Below are positions 23,740-34,988 of a DNA stretch of 64,000 nt, one piece after another. Both the position numbers and the translations under genes were made by a program. Origin of the DNA: Isoetes taiwanensis (Eukaryota > Streptophyta > Lycopodiopsida > Isoetales > Isoetaceae); contig JAJEKV010000328.1 of assembly GCA_021234155.1 (NCBI GenBank), positions 186,001 to 250,000 on the forward strand, written 5' to 3'. The notes under the pieces are model-generated. The model was not told the origin of the DNA and searched no databases. It was given only the letters and a program-made list of their open reading frames with translations. The first letter of the stretch is position 1. The number at the start of each line of letters is the position of its first letter.

Positions 23740-24588
23740 TTACATTTGCAAGTCCTCTGATGCTTCTTCACGGCATGCCACGAATTGCCAGATTACAGCG
23801 GCGGTTGTGCCTATCAATGTATTAGCCTCGGCGGATGTAGATGCAGATGTAGATGCAAAACCTGTTACATGAGAGTTTTGAAATTGGGGGGAGGATGAAC
23901 TAGGCATGGATCTCACATTAGAATCATGATGCTTTGAAGAAGAAGTTGGAGGTGCCTTGGTTGCATGAGAAAGGAACGTTCCAAGGCTGACAACTTCGAC
24001 TAGATGTGTCCTTAGCAAGCTCGGTCACTTGGCGAGGTCATGCTTTCTTCCAATGCTTTCGCATGCGAAGTATTACAACTCGTGAACACCTGAGAGACAT
24101 GTGGAGTAAATCTTGTCTTTGCTTGCCAATATCAACCATTAGGTGCTCCACAGTCATATGACAAGCAGCAAACTCCAACTTTGTGCCCTCAATTGCTTCC
24201 CAAAGCTTTGCATGTTCAGCATGAATTTTACCAGTGAGTGTTGCAAGGTCGTTACGACACTTTGCCAATTCAGACCTCAATGCACATTGAAATTGTGTCA
24301 TCTCAGTTGTTGCTGCATGTGCAAAGTAGCTGTAAGAATGTCAAGCTTGTTCTCTAGGTCTTTTTGAAGCAAATTGACATAGAGAGGAAGACGTGCTGGA
24401 CGAGGGACCTTGGAGAGATCATCTGGGGTCAATGCCTCAGCAATCCGCTCCCTTTCATCATCCTGAGTTGAACCTCCAACGCATGTTGGAGGTGTGGCTG
24501 AGCGATATGCACTTCCAACACCTGTAGCAGATGCAATCTGCTCCCCATCAGCACCATGTGGTGAATCTCCAACGCATGTTGGAGGTTC
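23740..24588 (-). pseudogene. ORF1-like coding region with PPTCVG repeats
   Basis: Read from the copia border downward, the frame carries repeats of ATGVGSA and PPTCVG, then ERIAEALTPDDLSKVPRPARLPLYVNLLQKDLENKLDILT and a stop near 24305. It continues as a helical segment (24301-24038, SELAKCRNDLATLTGKIHAEHAKLWEAIE) and a Ser/Thr-rich segment (24018-23740). The position upstream of the LINE endonuclease suggests ORF1, but I see no RRM or zinc knuckle. It could also be an independent gene. The reading frame resumes beyond the copia insertion as VTGVGSATGPDE just above 30472. Confidence 0.5.
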
Positions 24589-25412
24589 TGTAAGATATTT
24601 GGTTCAGTTCATAAATTCATACAGACATTCCTATTGAAGACACAGGCAGAAGAGATCTTAAATGAAAGATTGTGCTTACAGAAAACATATGAAAGGAAAA
24701 CAATAACATTATTGGGTTAAATGTCTGCAACTAAATTATGAGGTGCCTGTACAGACTAGCCAAGTTGGAAGCAGAAAAGGATCATCTATTCATGTTGAGG
24801 CATTGAAGAAGAATGCTAAGGGTAAAATGCCTAAGGGAAGAAGATAAGAACATATAATGCATTGTTGAAAGTTAAAGGATTAAGTGACCATAGGGCACCA
24901 TGGTCGAAACGTTATTGTTATTCTTATAAAATTGATCTTATGGTTAAGATCTCGGAGGGAAACTTATATTCAAAAGCTCGGTCCAATGCAAAAGGGACAA
25001 GCTAGTTTCCGGATTTGGAAATGGGAGATCGGTGAGGCCGTCGGTTAGGCAATGCCGCCGGACTGATGGCCATATATTCAACGATAAGTAGTATTGCAGC
25101 CACAGTGGAAACAGGGGGAAATCCGCAGTGTCGAAACAGGTCTGGTATGTGTTTAGTTCATTTGAAAGACCATTGAGTTTAATGACTTAGAACCATTGAG
25201 TGAAGAACTTAATAGTCGTGATATTATCTGCAATAGTTTACTTGATAAATTTGATGAAGTTCAAATTGATGAGTGAAGTGTTTTTGAAGATATTGAGAAT
25301 CATGCATTGCTTTTGTACAAATAGTTGTATATTTTGTTGAACATAAGAATGCAAGATTATATTGCCTTGGAAAATTGTTTGTCACTAGCTTGATTGACAA
25401 TTTAATTTTACA
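24589..25412 (+). repeat. 5' LTR of the plus-strand copia
   Basis: Begins TGTAAGATATTTGG and ends TTTAATTTTACA. It matches 29648-30467 with only a few differences: the 3' copy has ACGCGTGGAAAGCGGGG where this copy has ACAGTGGAAACAGGGGG, and the extreme ends differ (the 3' LTR reads TTTACACA). Confidence 0.93.
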
Positions 25413-25413
25413 T

Positions 25414-25425
25414 TGGTATCAGAGC
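25414..25425 (+). promoter_or_regulatory. Primer-binding site, initiator tRNA-Met
   Basis: TGGTATCAGAGC, one base after the 5' LTR and 16 bases before the gag ATG at 25442. Confidence 0.93.
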
Positions 25426-25441
25426 AGGTTGAGGTCATATT

Positions 25442-27064
25442 ATGGCAAGCAGGTTTGGTGCAGGATTGCTTAATGCAATTGAAGTATTCAAAGGGGATTC
25501 AGGCTTTCAAGTCTGGAAAGAGAAAGTAAAGCATGTTTTGCAGGTAGAAGATCTTTGGGATCTTGTAGAAGGAGGAAATGGGAATCTAAGAAGTTCAGGA
25601 GGCAGTATAGCTGGAAGAATTGCAGCAGAAGGGAGCTCTTCTTCAAATGAAGAACAAGCTGAAGTAGAACAGACCCGAGAAGTGAGTCAAATATCTAGGA
25701 GACATCTTGAAGAAAACTCTAAGGTGAGAGAAGCACAAGGAATCATAATGAGCAAGGTGAGCTCAAGCATTGTTTTAAAATTAAGAGGCATGAGTCCAAG
25801 TCAGATGTGGAAATATATGCTACTGACCTATGAGGAAAAAACTTCTTTCCAGATAGATATCTTGGAAAATGAGCTGAGGAGACTAAAGTTTAATGAAAAG
25901 GATAATACTAATGATTTTTTTCAGACCTTTGATAATATTGTGGCAGACTTGGAAGGGGCAGGTGTACTCTATTCACAGCAACAGCAAGTATTATCAATCT
26001 CTAGAGCGGTTGCAGGTTTGGGAAACATCTCAATGTTCATTAGAACAATAGCCAAGACTAGAATAGAGGCAGAAAGAATGCTTAAGACTGAACTTGAACA
26101 AAACAGAGTTTTAGAAGAAGAGGAAAGCTCACAAATACTGTTCACAAAAAATAAAGGAAAAGGGCAAGATCAGAAAATAGGCCCATGCTATAATTGTGAT
26201 CAATTTGGTCACTTAAAAATTAACTGTCCTAGCCTAAAGAAGGAGATCAATTGTTATAACTGTGGGGGAAGGGGTCATTTTGCTTCAAACTGCTCAACTC
26301 CAAAAGCAACTCAAAGGGGAAGGGGAAGAGGTGGCAGAAATAATGCAGGCTTTAGAGGAAGGGGCAGAGGCAGAGGTAGAAATTCTTACCATGAAGCAAA
26401 TGTAGCTGAAGAGATAATGCTCGAAGATGATACTGGAGAAGAAATAGAAGAGGTATGTTCTCATAAGATTTTTTCTTGTCATAACAACATTGATAGTGAT
26501 GATTTTATGATACTAGATAGTGGAGCCGAAAAAACAATTGCATGCAACTCCAAAATCTTGAAGGAGAAATCAGAAAATAAAGGGGGATACATCCAAGTTG
26601 GCAATGGAGATTTGCAAAAGGTGGAAGAAACTGGAATACTTGAGTTGTTCACATTAGAAGGAGAAATTGTAAACTTACAAAATGTACTCTGTGTACCAAG
26701 TTTGGTTAGAAACGTTGATATGGGTTTTAAAGTGGTATTTGAGCAATTGTATTGCAAGATTTATGAAGGAAATAAATTGAAGTTTTTAGGGAGAAGAGTT
26801 GGCAATTTGTTTGGCATAAATGCAAAATGTGTTGGAAGTGCAAATTTATCCACAACTCCAAGCATTGAAACATGGCATCAAAGGCTGGGACATACCAATA
26901 TCAAAAACATTGAAACAATGATAAAGAATGGATGGATCAAATCTGAAAATAGCAGACTTGAAAATTATGTTTGTAAAGGTTGTATGCTTGGGAAACACTC
27001 GATACTCCCATTCTCAAAAGCCAAAGGAAGATCAACTGAAATTTTAGGATTAATCCAAATGTGA
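25442..27064 (+). CDS. Copia Gag-protease-integrase start (truncated)
   Basis: 540 codons from the first ATG after the PBS. Residues 1-45 are the conserved gag head (FQVWKEKVKHVLQVEDLWDLVE). About 110-200 is the gag core. Two CCHC knuckles (CYNCDQFGHLKINC, CYNCGGRGHFASNC) at about 245-285 bind nucleic acid, followed by an Arg/Gly-rich stretch. The aspartic protease active site is MILDSGAEKTI (about residue 358). The GAG-pre-integrase zinc motif (WHQRLGHTNIKN, then CKGCMLGKHS) is at about 480-525. The frame ends early at ILGLIQM because of a small deletion; integrase continues in another frame from 27061. Confidence 0.92.
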   Translation: MASRFGAGLLNAIEVFKGDSGFQVWKEKVKHVLQVEDLWDLVEGGNGNLRSSGGSIAGRIAAEGSSSSNEEQAEVEQTREVSQISRRHLEENSKVREAQGIIMSKVSSSIVLKLRGMSPSQMWKYMLLTYEEKTSFQIDILENELRRLKFNEKDNTNDFFQTFDNIVADLEGAGVLYSQQQQVLSISRAVAGLGNISMFIRTIAKTRIEAERMLKTELEQNRVLEEEESSQILFTKNKGKGQDQKIGPCYNCDQFGHLKINCPSLKKEINCYNCGGRGHFASNCSTPKATQRGRGRGGRNNAGFRGRGRGRGRNSYHEANVAEEIMLEDDTGEEIEEVCSHKIFSCHNNIDSDDFMILDSGAEKTIACNSKILKEKSENKGGYIQVGNGDLQKVEETGILELFTLEGEIVNLQNVLCVPSLVRNVDMGFKVVFEQLYCKIYEGNKLKFLGRRVGNLFGINAKCVGSANLSTTPSIETWHQRLGHTNIKNIETMIKNGWIKSENSRLENYVCKGCMLGKHSILPFSKAKGRSTEILGLIQM

Positions 27065-27972
27065 CAGGCTTGACAGGCAAAAGGTACTTCATAACCTTCA
27101 TTGATGATTTTAGCAGGAAGACCAAGATATATTGTCTAAGAAGAAAGGAGTTGGCTTATGAAGCTTTCAAAGAATATGCAGCAGAGGTGGAGCTTGAAAC
27201 GGGCAAGAAAATCAAATGTGTGAGGTCGGATAGAGGAGGTGAGTATCTTTCATTCAAATTCAAAAAATATTGTAGTAACAGGGGCATCAAAAGGCAATAC
27301 ACTTGCAGCTACACACCTCAACAAAATGGTGTAGCTGAAAGGAAAAACAAATCAATATTAAATGCTACTAGATCCATGTTAAAATAAGCAGGCTTACCTA
27401 ATTATCTCTGGGAGGAAGTAATCAAGACAACAGTCATGATCCAAAACACATTACCATCTGCTAGTATAGGAGGAAAAAGTCCAGACCAAATGTGGTCAGG
27501 AAAATTGCCAAACTATGACAAATTTAAGGTATTTGGATGTCTAGGTTACACTCATATACCTCAGGAAATGAGGAAGAAGTTGGATGACAGGTCAATGATC
27601 ACGTATCTTGTGGGATATGATGAAAATTCAAAAGGTTTCAGAATGTACAACCCCTTAAAGAGAAATATTGTGGTAAGCAGAGATGTAAGCTTTGTTGAAA
27701 ACGTGTTATACAAGCCTGGAAAAGAAAAGGAAGAAGAAAATCAGATTGCAAACAGTAATGATACTGATTTGACAAACAAGGAGATTATCACAGCAGAAAA
27801 TACTGACCAAGGAATGGAATCTGATACAGACACAGAAGAAGCAGATGAACATGAGCAAGAAACAGCCACAAAACCCATTGAAATTACAGGAAAAATTGCT
27901 GAGCATCCAAACATGAAAGATAACATGAAAACAAAAAGGAGAAAGCCAGAGAAAGACTTAGAGAAGAACTAA
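27061..27972 (+). pseudogene. Copia integrase, interrupted by a stop
   Basis: One frame, broken by a TAA at 27385-27387. Before it lie the catalytic Asp of FIDDFSRKT, the second Asp in VRSDRGGEY and the Glu in NGVAERKN, so the full DDE triad is visible. After it come AGLPNYLWEEV, FKVFGCLGYTHIPQEMRKKLDDRS and IVVSRDVSF. An acidic and Lys-rich linker leads to the stop at 27972. A frameshift separates it from the RT frame that starts at 27975. Confidence 0.9.
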
Positions 27973-27974
27973 AT

Positions 27975-29633
27975 ATGGATATATCAGAGTATGGAAGAAA
28001 GGCAGATGGGAGAAGCAATAGATTGGATCAAGAATCAAACAATGATGAAGCCTTAATGGTAATGCAAGCTGGGACACCAGAAACTTTTGAAATGGCAATC
28101 AAAGGCATTGAAGGGGATAAATGGAAACAGGCCATGTTGGAAGAAATGAACTCTTTTGAGAGAACTGGCACATATGAATTGGTGGATCTGCCAAAGGGAA
28201 AGCATCTAATAGGAAACAGATGGATTTATAAGCTGAAAATGAACTCTGATGGTACTCCAAAGTATAAGGCAAGATTAGTTGCCCAGGGATACTCACAGAA
28301 GAAAGGCATTGACTATGAGGAAACATATTCCCCAGTGGTGAAGTTGGTCAGCATAAGAACAATTATTGCAATCTCAAATGCTTTAAGTTTAGAACTACAT
28401 CATATGGATGTATGCACTGCATTCTTAAATGCTGATTTAAAGGAAGAAGTATACATGTATCAAGCTCAGGGCTTTGAGAAGGGAATTGGGAAAGTATGGA
28501 AATTGAAAAAGGCTGTTTACGGCCTAAAACAATCACCCAGAGAGTGGTATGCTTGTATAAATGAATTCTTGAAGGAACAAGGTTTTTTGAAGCTGACAAA
28601 TGATGGCAATGTTTACATGCTCAAGGAAATGGAGAATTTTTGCATTATGGCAATATATGTGGACGATTGTATACTAGCAGCCAATAATACAGAGTTTCTG
28701 GAAAATTGCAAAGAATTATTGAAAAGAAGATATAAAATGACGGATCTTGGTGAACTGTCACAGTATCTTGGAGTGCAGGTGAAAAGGGACAAATCCAAGA
28801 AAATTATATCTCTAAGCCAGAGCCAATATATAGATACTGTCCTTGAAAAATTCAACATGCAGGAATGTAATCCAGTTAAAGGACCTATTCTCCCAGGATG
28901 TAAGATCTCCAAACAAATGTGCCCTCAAACTGATGAGGAAGCTGAAGAAATGAAAAAAATTCCATATAGGCAGTTGATTGGAAGCTTGCTGTTCTTAGCA
29001 AATAATACTAGGCCAGATATTGCATATGTGGTAAATGTTTTGAGCAGATATAACAACAACCCTGGATTTGAACACTGGTTGGCAGCAAAGAAGGTACTAA
29101 GGTATTTAAAAGGAACAAAAACCACTGGAATAGTGTATAGAACAGATGACTTGCAGCTAAAGTGTTATTCAGATGCAAATTGGTGTGGAGATTTGGACGA
29201 GAGGAAGTCAACTTCAGGTTATGTTCTAATATTAGGTGGAGGTCCTATAAGCTGGAGAAGCAAGAAGCAAACATCAATTGCATTGTCTACTGCTGAATCT
29301 GAATATGCTGCAACTACCTTGGCAGCTAAAGAAGTTATATGGACGAGAAGATTACTGGAGGAGTTGGGAATAAATCAAAAGGGAGGTACCAAATTGTTCT
29401 GTGATAATCAAAGCTGTATTGCCATGTCTAAAAACCCTGTCCTTCATGAAAGAACCAAGCATATCGAAATGGAGATGCATTATATCAGAGATATGGTAGG
29501 AAAAGGTCTTATTGAGTTGATGTACATTAAAAGTGAAGATCAGCTGGCAGACATCTTAACCAAAGCTTTGAGTTGGAAAAGGTTTCAAAATTTAACAGAA
29601 AAGTTAAGTTGTCATGATATTATGAATTTATGA
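27975..29633 (+). CDS. Copia reverse transcriptase-RNase H
   Basis: 552 codons, uninterrupted. The RT block starts at about residue 50 with WKQAMLEEMNSF, GTPKYKARLVAQGY and MDVCTAFLNADLKEEVYM, and reaches the catalytic YVDD box (MAIYVDDCILAA) at about 228. The connection domain has KMTDLGELSQYLGVQV and RPDIAYVVNVLSRY. RNase H follows with YSDANWCGDLDERKSTSGYV (first Asp), STAESEY (Glu) and LFCDNQSCI (Asp). It ends 14 bases before the 3' LTR, with the polypurine tract between. Intact by inspection; the upstream breaks mean the polyprotein as a whole is not made from one frame. Confidence 0.94.
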   Translation: MDISEYGRKADGRSNRLDQESNNDEALMVMQAGTPETFEMAIKGIEGDKWKQAMLEEMNSFERTGTYELVDLPKGKHLIGNRWIYKLKMNSDGTPKYKARLVAQGYSQKKGIDYEETYSPVVKLVSIRTIIAISNALSLELHHMDVCTAFLNADLKEEVYMYQAQGFEKGIGKVWKLKKAVYGLKQSPREWYACINEFLKEQGFLKLTNDGNVYMLKEMENFCIMAIYVDDCILAANNTEFLENCKELLKRRYKMTDLGELSQYLGVQVKRDKSKKIISLSQSQYIDTVLEKFNMQECNPVKGPILPGCKISKQMCPQTDEEAEEMKKIPYRQLIGSLLFLANNTRPDIAYVVNVLSRYNNNPGFEHWLAAKKVLRYLKGTKTTGIVYRTDDLQLKCYSDANWCGDLDERKSTSGYVLILGGGPISWRSKKQTSIALSTAESEYAATTLAAKEVIWTRRLLEELGINQKGGTKLFCDNQSCIAMSKNPVLHERTKHIEMEMHYIRDMVGKGLIELMYIKSEDQLADILTKALSWKRFQNLTEKLSCHDIMNL

Positions 29634-29647
29634 TCTGAAAGGGGGAA

Positions 29648-30467
29648 TGTAAGATATTTGGTTCAGTTCATAAATTCATACAGACATTCCTATTGAAGAC
29701 ACAGGCAGAAGAGATCTTAAATGAAAGACTGTGCTTACAGAAAACATATGAAAGGAAAACAATAACATTATTGGGTTAAATGTCTGCAACTAAATTATGA
29801 GGTGCCTGTACAGACTAGCCAAGTTGGAAGCAGAAAAGGATCATCTATTCATGTTGAGGCATTGAAGAAGAATGCTAAGGGTAAAATGCCTAAGGGAAGA
29901 AGATAAGAACATATAATGCATTGTTGAAAGTTAAAGGATTAAGTGACCATAGGGCACCATGGTCGAAACGTTATTGTTATTCTTATAAAATTGATCTTAT
30001 GGTTAAGATCTCGGAGGGAAACTTATATTCAAAAGCTCGGTCCAATGCAAAAGGGACAAGCTAGTTTCTGGATTTGGAAATGGGAGATCGGTGAGGCCGT
30101 CGGTTAGGCAATGCCGCCGGACTGATGGCCATATATTCAACGATAAGTAGTATTGCAGCCACGCGTGGAAAGCGGGGAAATCCATGATGTCGAAAGCAGT
30201 GCGGTATGTGTTTAGTTCATTTGAAAGACCATTGAGTTTAATGACTTAGAACCATTGAGTGAAGAACTTAATGGTCGTGATATTATCTGCAATAGTTTAC
30301 TTGATAAATTTGATGAAGTTCAAATTGATGAGTGAAGTGCTTTTGAAGATATTGAGAATCATGCATTGCTTTTGTACAAATAGTTATATATTTTGTTGAA
30401 CATAAGAATGCAAGATTATATTGCCGTGGAAAATTGTTTGTCACTAGCTTGATTGACAATTTACACA
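29648..30467 (+). repeat. 3' LTR of the plus-strand copia
   Basis: Begins TGTAAGATATTTGG directly after the AAAGGGGGAA purine tract and ends TTTACACA next to GGTTC. Differences from the 5' LTR are few. Confidence 0.93.
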
Positions 30468-30472
30468 GGTTC

Positions 30473-31578
30473 GTCTGGGCCAGTTGCACTGCCAACGCCT
30501 GTAACGGATAATATATTACTCAGAAAGGTATGCGTTGTGTCTGCACAGAACTCAATTGCAAAGATGGTTCTTAGACTATCTTAAAGATTTGGATGTATAT
30601 TGAAATTTGAAAACATCATTCTCTTTTGTCTTTCCTTAAATGCATCAATTTAACTAAGGTATTATGAAATCAAAGGAGGAGTTTGCATAAAAACATGTTG
30701 GAGCTGCAGCCGATCTGCATGGATTTTTACAGTTCTAGTGGGTTGTTTTACTCCATTATGAAATACCCAATAACCCCTGTGACAAACCTCTACGCAATCA
30801 AAATCCAAAGCATCCAAGATTGATTTATATACTTATCAACTATTTAGCACCTAATTGGAATGGTACCATTGCTCATTCTTTGCTGGAGTAACATTAAACC
30901 TAATCTAGATAAAACGGCTTACAAAAAAAAACCTTCAATGTGCCATGAACACCAAAATCTGAATAACAATATCAAGAAGTACCATTCACAAGGACCCTAT
31001 ATGCTTGCATTCTGAACACATCTATCAATATTTTGTAACTACCATGGACAACACTATTGGTCAAAAGTTTTATTGGTAATCTATCTATAACTATAAGCTT
31101 CCTTACCCAAATGAAACCATTTGTCAATGGAGCTTGAGAAGAGGAGAGGGGAGCTAATCCACGTGTTGGTCCAAGAAGAAAGCATCTTCCATCATTATCT
31201 CTCTACCAGATGGATAAGGGACGAGTGAAGTTAATATTGAGTGCCATATCTAAGTAAATAGCTCGCTTAAGTAGGATTCTGTATAATGAATTTTATCTTT
31301 TATCCCTTCTCAACGCCTTATAGATCAAGAGATAATGTTTGCAAATGGCTTTTACAAGTTTTGTCGTTGGGGAAAAAAGTTCTATTGAAAAATAAGGGAT
31401 GTTTGTGAGTGGCAAATCATTGTGAGCTTATAAAAATAGAGAGAAAAAGATGTTTAGCTAAGAATAGAAGGAAACCTTCTATTTTTTTAAAAGCCAAAAC
31501 TTTTAGCTAACAGGTTAAATAGATAAGATGAAAAGCCAAGGAAAAGGCCATGAATTAGGGTTTAAAGCTTTGAGGAGC
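30473..31578. other. Flank between copia and hAT-like element
   Basis: The first 50 bases continue the minus-strand coding sequence split by the copia element (VTGVGSATGPDE text). The rest is AT-rich. I see no gene. The end (from about 31540) leads into a possible start codon at 31579. Confidence 0.45.
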
Positions 31579-32030
31579 ATGGTGAGCAGATTTCTATGCA
31601 GGCCAGTGTGGGAATTTGACACCCCAGAGGGTGTCAAAAGCAAACAAATGTGTCAAAGAGACATCTTCTGTAGAGAAAATGTGTCAAAAGAGAATTTATA
31701 GTTTGATAAAATGCGTCAAAAGAGACTTTAAAAAATTTTAAATGTGTCATTTGACACACTTAAGAATATTAAGTGTGTCAAAAAAAATTAGAGCCCCAAA
31801 TACACAAGAGTTGTCTGTACAAGGCTTAATGTATATGTATACTTAATAATGCTACTAAATCCATATTTGGCATGAGATCTATAACATTTGGCTCAATGAG
31901 CAAGGTAAAACAAGAAGAATTAATATTCAATAGAATTTATATATATCATAATATATATATAATTATTCTATGTGTCCATGGGAAACGATGTACCCATGGA
32001 TTGTTTACATATTAAAATCAATCTAGGCCG

Positions 32031-33501
32031 TCTATTTGTGGGACAATGAGGTGGCATAGCTACGGCCTTAGGATCTACATGGGGTCATGCATGGGGCATG
32101 CACCATGCCTCTAGACCGTCAGATCAAGGGGGGAAGGTAAAATCATAGCCCTTGATTTTTTTAAGGAAGGTGCAAGGAAGGTCCCTAAAAGTGCTTTTTG
32201 GTGTGGCCAATCTCAGCCCTTGGATCAAAAGAGGGAGGAGAAATCCTGGCCACTAAGTTTTTTTATTAAGTTGCAATTTATTTATTAAAGGAGTTGAGGT
32301 GGCATCCTCATTTAATAAAAAAGTAATGAGGTGGCACCAACATTTATGAAAGGAATTTTGAGGAAGCTTCTTTTTTGTAATTATCTTCAAAGGCCCGTAA
32401 CTTGCAGCAAAGGGGTCGGATGAAGGTGGGGCCTACGCCATTGGATTCCTCTCATCGAGAGCTTTCCAATGAGTAGTGCTTTGATATTGTTTCATCGTAG
32501 TTGAAGCGAATATGATCAAATACTAAGAATCTTCTTGGAATCTTGGTATTTTATGGAATCTATGGGAATTTAAGAGCATCTAGGGGAATCTTCATAGCAT
32601 CTTAAAGAATGTAAAGGAATCTCTATAGAATCTTGAGGAATCTATGGGAATCACAAGAGATCATTAAGAATCTAAGTGAATCTTTATAAAACCTTTGAGA
32701 ATCTAGAGGAATCTTCATAAAATCTTGAAGAATCTAAGAGGACCTTCATAGAATCTAAGGGGATCTGGGAGAATCTACATAGAAACTTGGGGAATCTAGA
32801 GGAATCTCAACAGAATTAGGGAATCTATGAGAATCTTAAGAGAATCTTAGAAAATCTAGTAGAATCTAAGCGCATCTTCGTAAAGTCTTTGAGAATCTAC
32901 GTGATCTTTAATGGAATCTTGGAGAATCTAGAGGAATGTACTTATATCTAATGGAATCTAGGGAATATACATAATATCTAAAAAGGAATCTGGGGAATCT
33001 ACATAAAATTTATATATAATCTTAGAGAATCTAGAGGAATCTTTTTACAATATTAAGAATCTAGAAGAATAGTTGTGGAATCTTGGGGAATCTTTCACAT
33101 TGTATGTGTTTTGCAGGGGAATCTTCATAGAATCTATGGGAATTTAGGAGAATCTACATAGAATCTTGGAGAATCTAGAGGACATTTGGGTTACTCTTTG
33201 AGAATCTAGGGGAAACTCAAGAGAATCTTAAGGAATCTATGAGAATCTCAAGATAATGTAGAGGAATTTAAGGGAATCTTCGTGGAATCTTCGAGAATCT
33301 TGGGAATTTTTTTCTAAGCCTTGAGGAATCTAAGAGAATCTTTATAGAATCTTCATTGGATGGATCAAAATTTGTACACTCCCTCATAGTACAATCACTT
33401 GTTTATATATAAACTTATCTTTCATTATATTTATATGAAGTTATCTTTCATTAGCAAATTTCATTTTGTAATTCTTTTGTTGTAGAATTTCAAATTAGAA
33501 T
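32031..33501. repeat. Tandem duplication, copy 1 (1.47 kb)
   Basis: Starts GTCTATTTGTGGGACAATGA and ends TTTCAAATTA. It is nearly identical to 33521-34988 at an offset of 1490 bases, with only a handful of substitutions or 1-3 base indels seen. About 32520-33360 is a degenerate array of AGAATCT/GGAATCT units with irregular spacing. Confidence 0.93.
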
Positions 33502-33520
33502 TTTTGTTGTAATTTTTTTC

Positions 33521-34988
33521 GTCTATTTGTGGGACAATGAGGTGGCATAGCTACGGCCTTAGGATCTACATGGGGTCATGCATGGGGCATGCACCATGCC
33601 TCTAGACCGTCAGATCAAGGGGGGAAGGTAAAATCATAGCCCTTGATTTTTTTAAGGAAGGTGCAAGGAAGGTCCCTAAAAGTGCTTTTTGGTGTGGCCA
33701 ATCTCAGCCCTTGGATCAAAAGAGGGAGGAGAAATCCTGGCCACTAAGTTTTTTTATTAAGTTGCAATTTATTTATTAAAGGAGTTGAGGTGGCATCCTC
33801 ATTTAATAAAAAAGTAATGAGGTGGCACCAACATTTATGAAAGGAATTTTGAGGAAGCTTCTTTTTTGTAATTATCTTCAAAGGCCCGTAACTTGCAGCA
33901 AAGGGGTCGGATGAAGGTGGGGCCTACGCCATTGGATTCCTCTCATCGAGAGCTTTCCAATGAGTAGTGCTTTGATATTGTTTCATCGTAGTTGAAGCGA
34001 ATATGATCAAATACTAAGAATCTTCTTGGAATCTTGGTATTTTATGGAATCTATGGGAATTTAAGAGAATCTAGGGGAATCTTCATAGCATCTTAAAGAA
34101 TGTAAAGGAATCTCTATAGAATCTTGAGGAATCTATGGGAATCACAAGAGATCATTAAGAATCTAAGTGAATCTTTATAAAACCTTTGAGAATCTAGAGG
34201 AATCTTCATAAAATCTTGAAGAATCTAAGAGGACCTTCATAGAATCTAAGGGGATCTGGGAGAATCTACATAGAAACTTGGGGAATCTAGAGGAATCTCA
34301 ACAGAATTAGGGAATCTATGAGAATCTTAAGAGAATCTTAGAAAATCTAGTAGAATCTAAGCGCATCTTCGTAAAGTCTTTGAGAATCTACGTGATCTTT
34401 AATGGAATCTTGGAGAATCTAGAGGAATGTACTTATATCTAATGGAATCTAGGGGAATATACATAATATCTAAAGGAATCTAGGGGAATCTACATAAAAT
34501 TTATATATAATCTTAGAGAATCTAGAGGAATCTTTTTACAATATTAAGAATCTAGAAGAATAGTTGTGGAATCTTGGGGAATCTTTCACATTGTATGTGT
34601 TTTGCAGGGGAATCTTCATAGAATCTATGGGAATTTAGGAGAATCTACATAGAATCTTGGAGAATCTAGAGGAAATTTGGGTTACTCTTTGAGAATCTAG
34701 GGGAAACTCAAGAGAATCTTAAGGAATCTATGAGAATCTCAAGATAATGTAGAGGAATTTAAGGGAATCTTCGTGGAATCTTCGAGAATCTTGGGAATTT
34801 TTTTCTAAGCCTTGAGGAATCTAAGAGAATCTTTATAGAATCTTCATTGGATGGATCAAAATTTGTACACTCCCTCATAGTACAATCACTTGTTTATATA
34901 TAAACTTATCTTTCATTATATTTATATGAAGTTATCTTTCATTAGCAAATTTCATTTTGTAATTTTTTTGTTGTAGAATTTCAAATTA
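33521..34988. repeat. Tandem duplication, copy 2 (1.47 kb)
   Basis: The second copy of 32031-33501, joined through about 20 bases (AATTTTTGTTGTAATTTTTT type). Near-identity to copy 1 indicates a recent duplication inside the transposon. Confidence 0.93.

Larger units (their letters stand above)
19659..24588 (-). mobile_element. LINE retrotransposon, decayed, minus strand
   Basis: On the minus strand the order is ORF1-like coding, endonuclease, reverse transcriptase, C-terminal Cys/His motif, 3' UTR and short-repeat tail, matching the plus-strand LINE at 37487-41930. Many stops and frameshifts make it non-functional. Its upstream part is split by the copia element 24589-30467; the coding sequence resumes beyond 30468. 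The 3' end is at the TTCTA repeat 19659-19675. Confidence 0.82.
24589..30467 (+). mobile_element. Ty1/copia retrotransposon, near complete
   Basis: LTRs at 24589-25412 and 29648-30467 are almost identical. They are flanked by the direct repeat GGTTC (24584-24588, 30468-30472). Internal order is PBS, gag with two zinc knuckles, protease, integrase, RT, RNase H, polypurine tract (29638-29647). That is the standard copia order. Only a few breaks interrupt the reading: a short deletion and frameshift at about 27060, a TAA at 27385 and a frameshift at about 27972. LTR similarity marks it as the youngest LTR element here. It splits a minus-strand coding sequence. Confidence 0.95.

Noticed and set aside
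33521..34988. Possible assembly duplication of the 1.47 kb unit
   Set aside because: The copies differ by several substitutions and indels (for example near 32976/34466 and at the two ends), so they look like real separate copies. Long reads could still overturn this.
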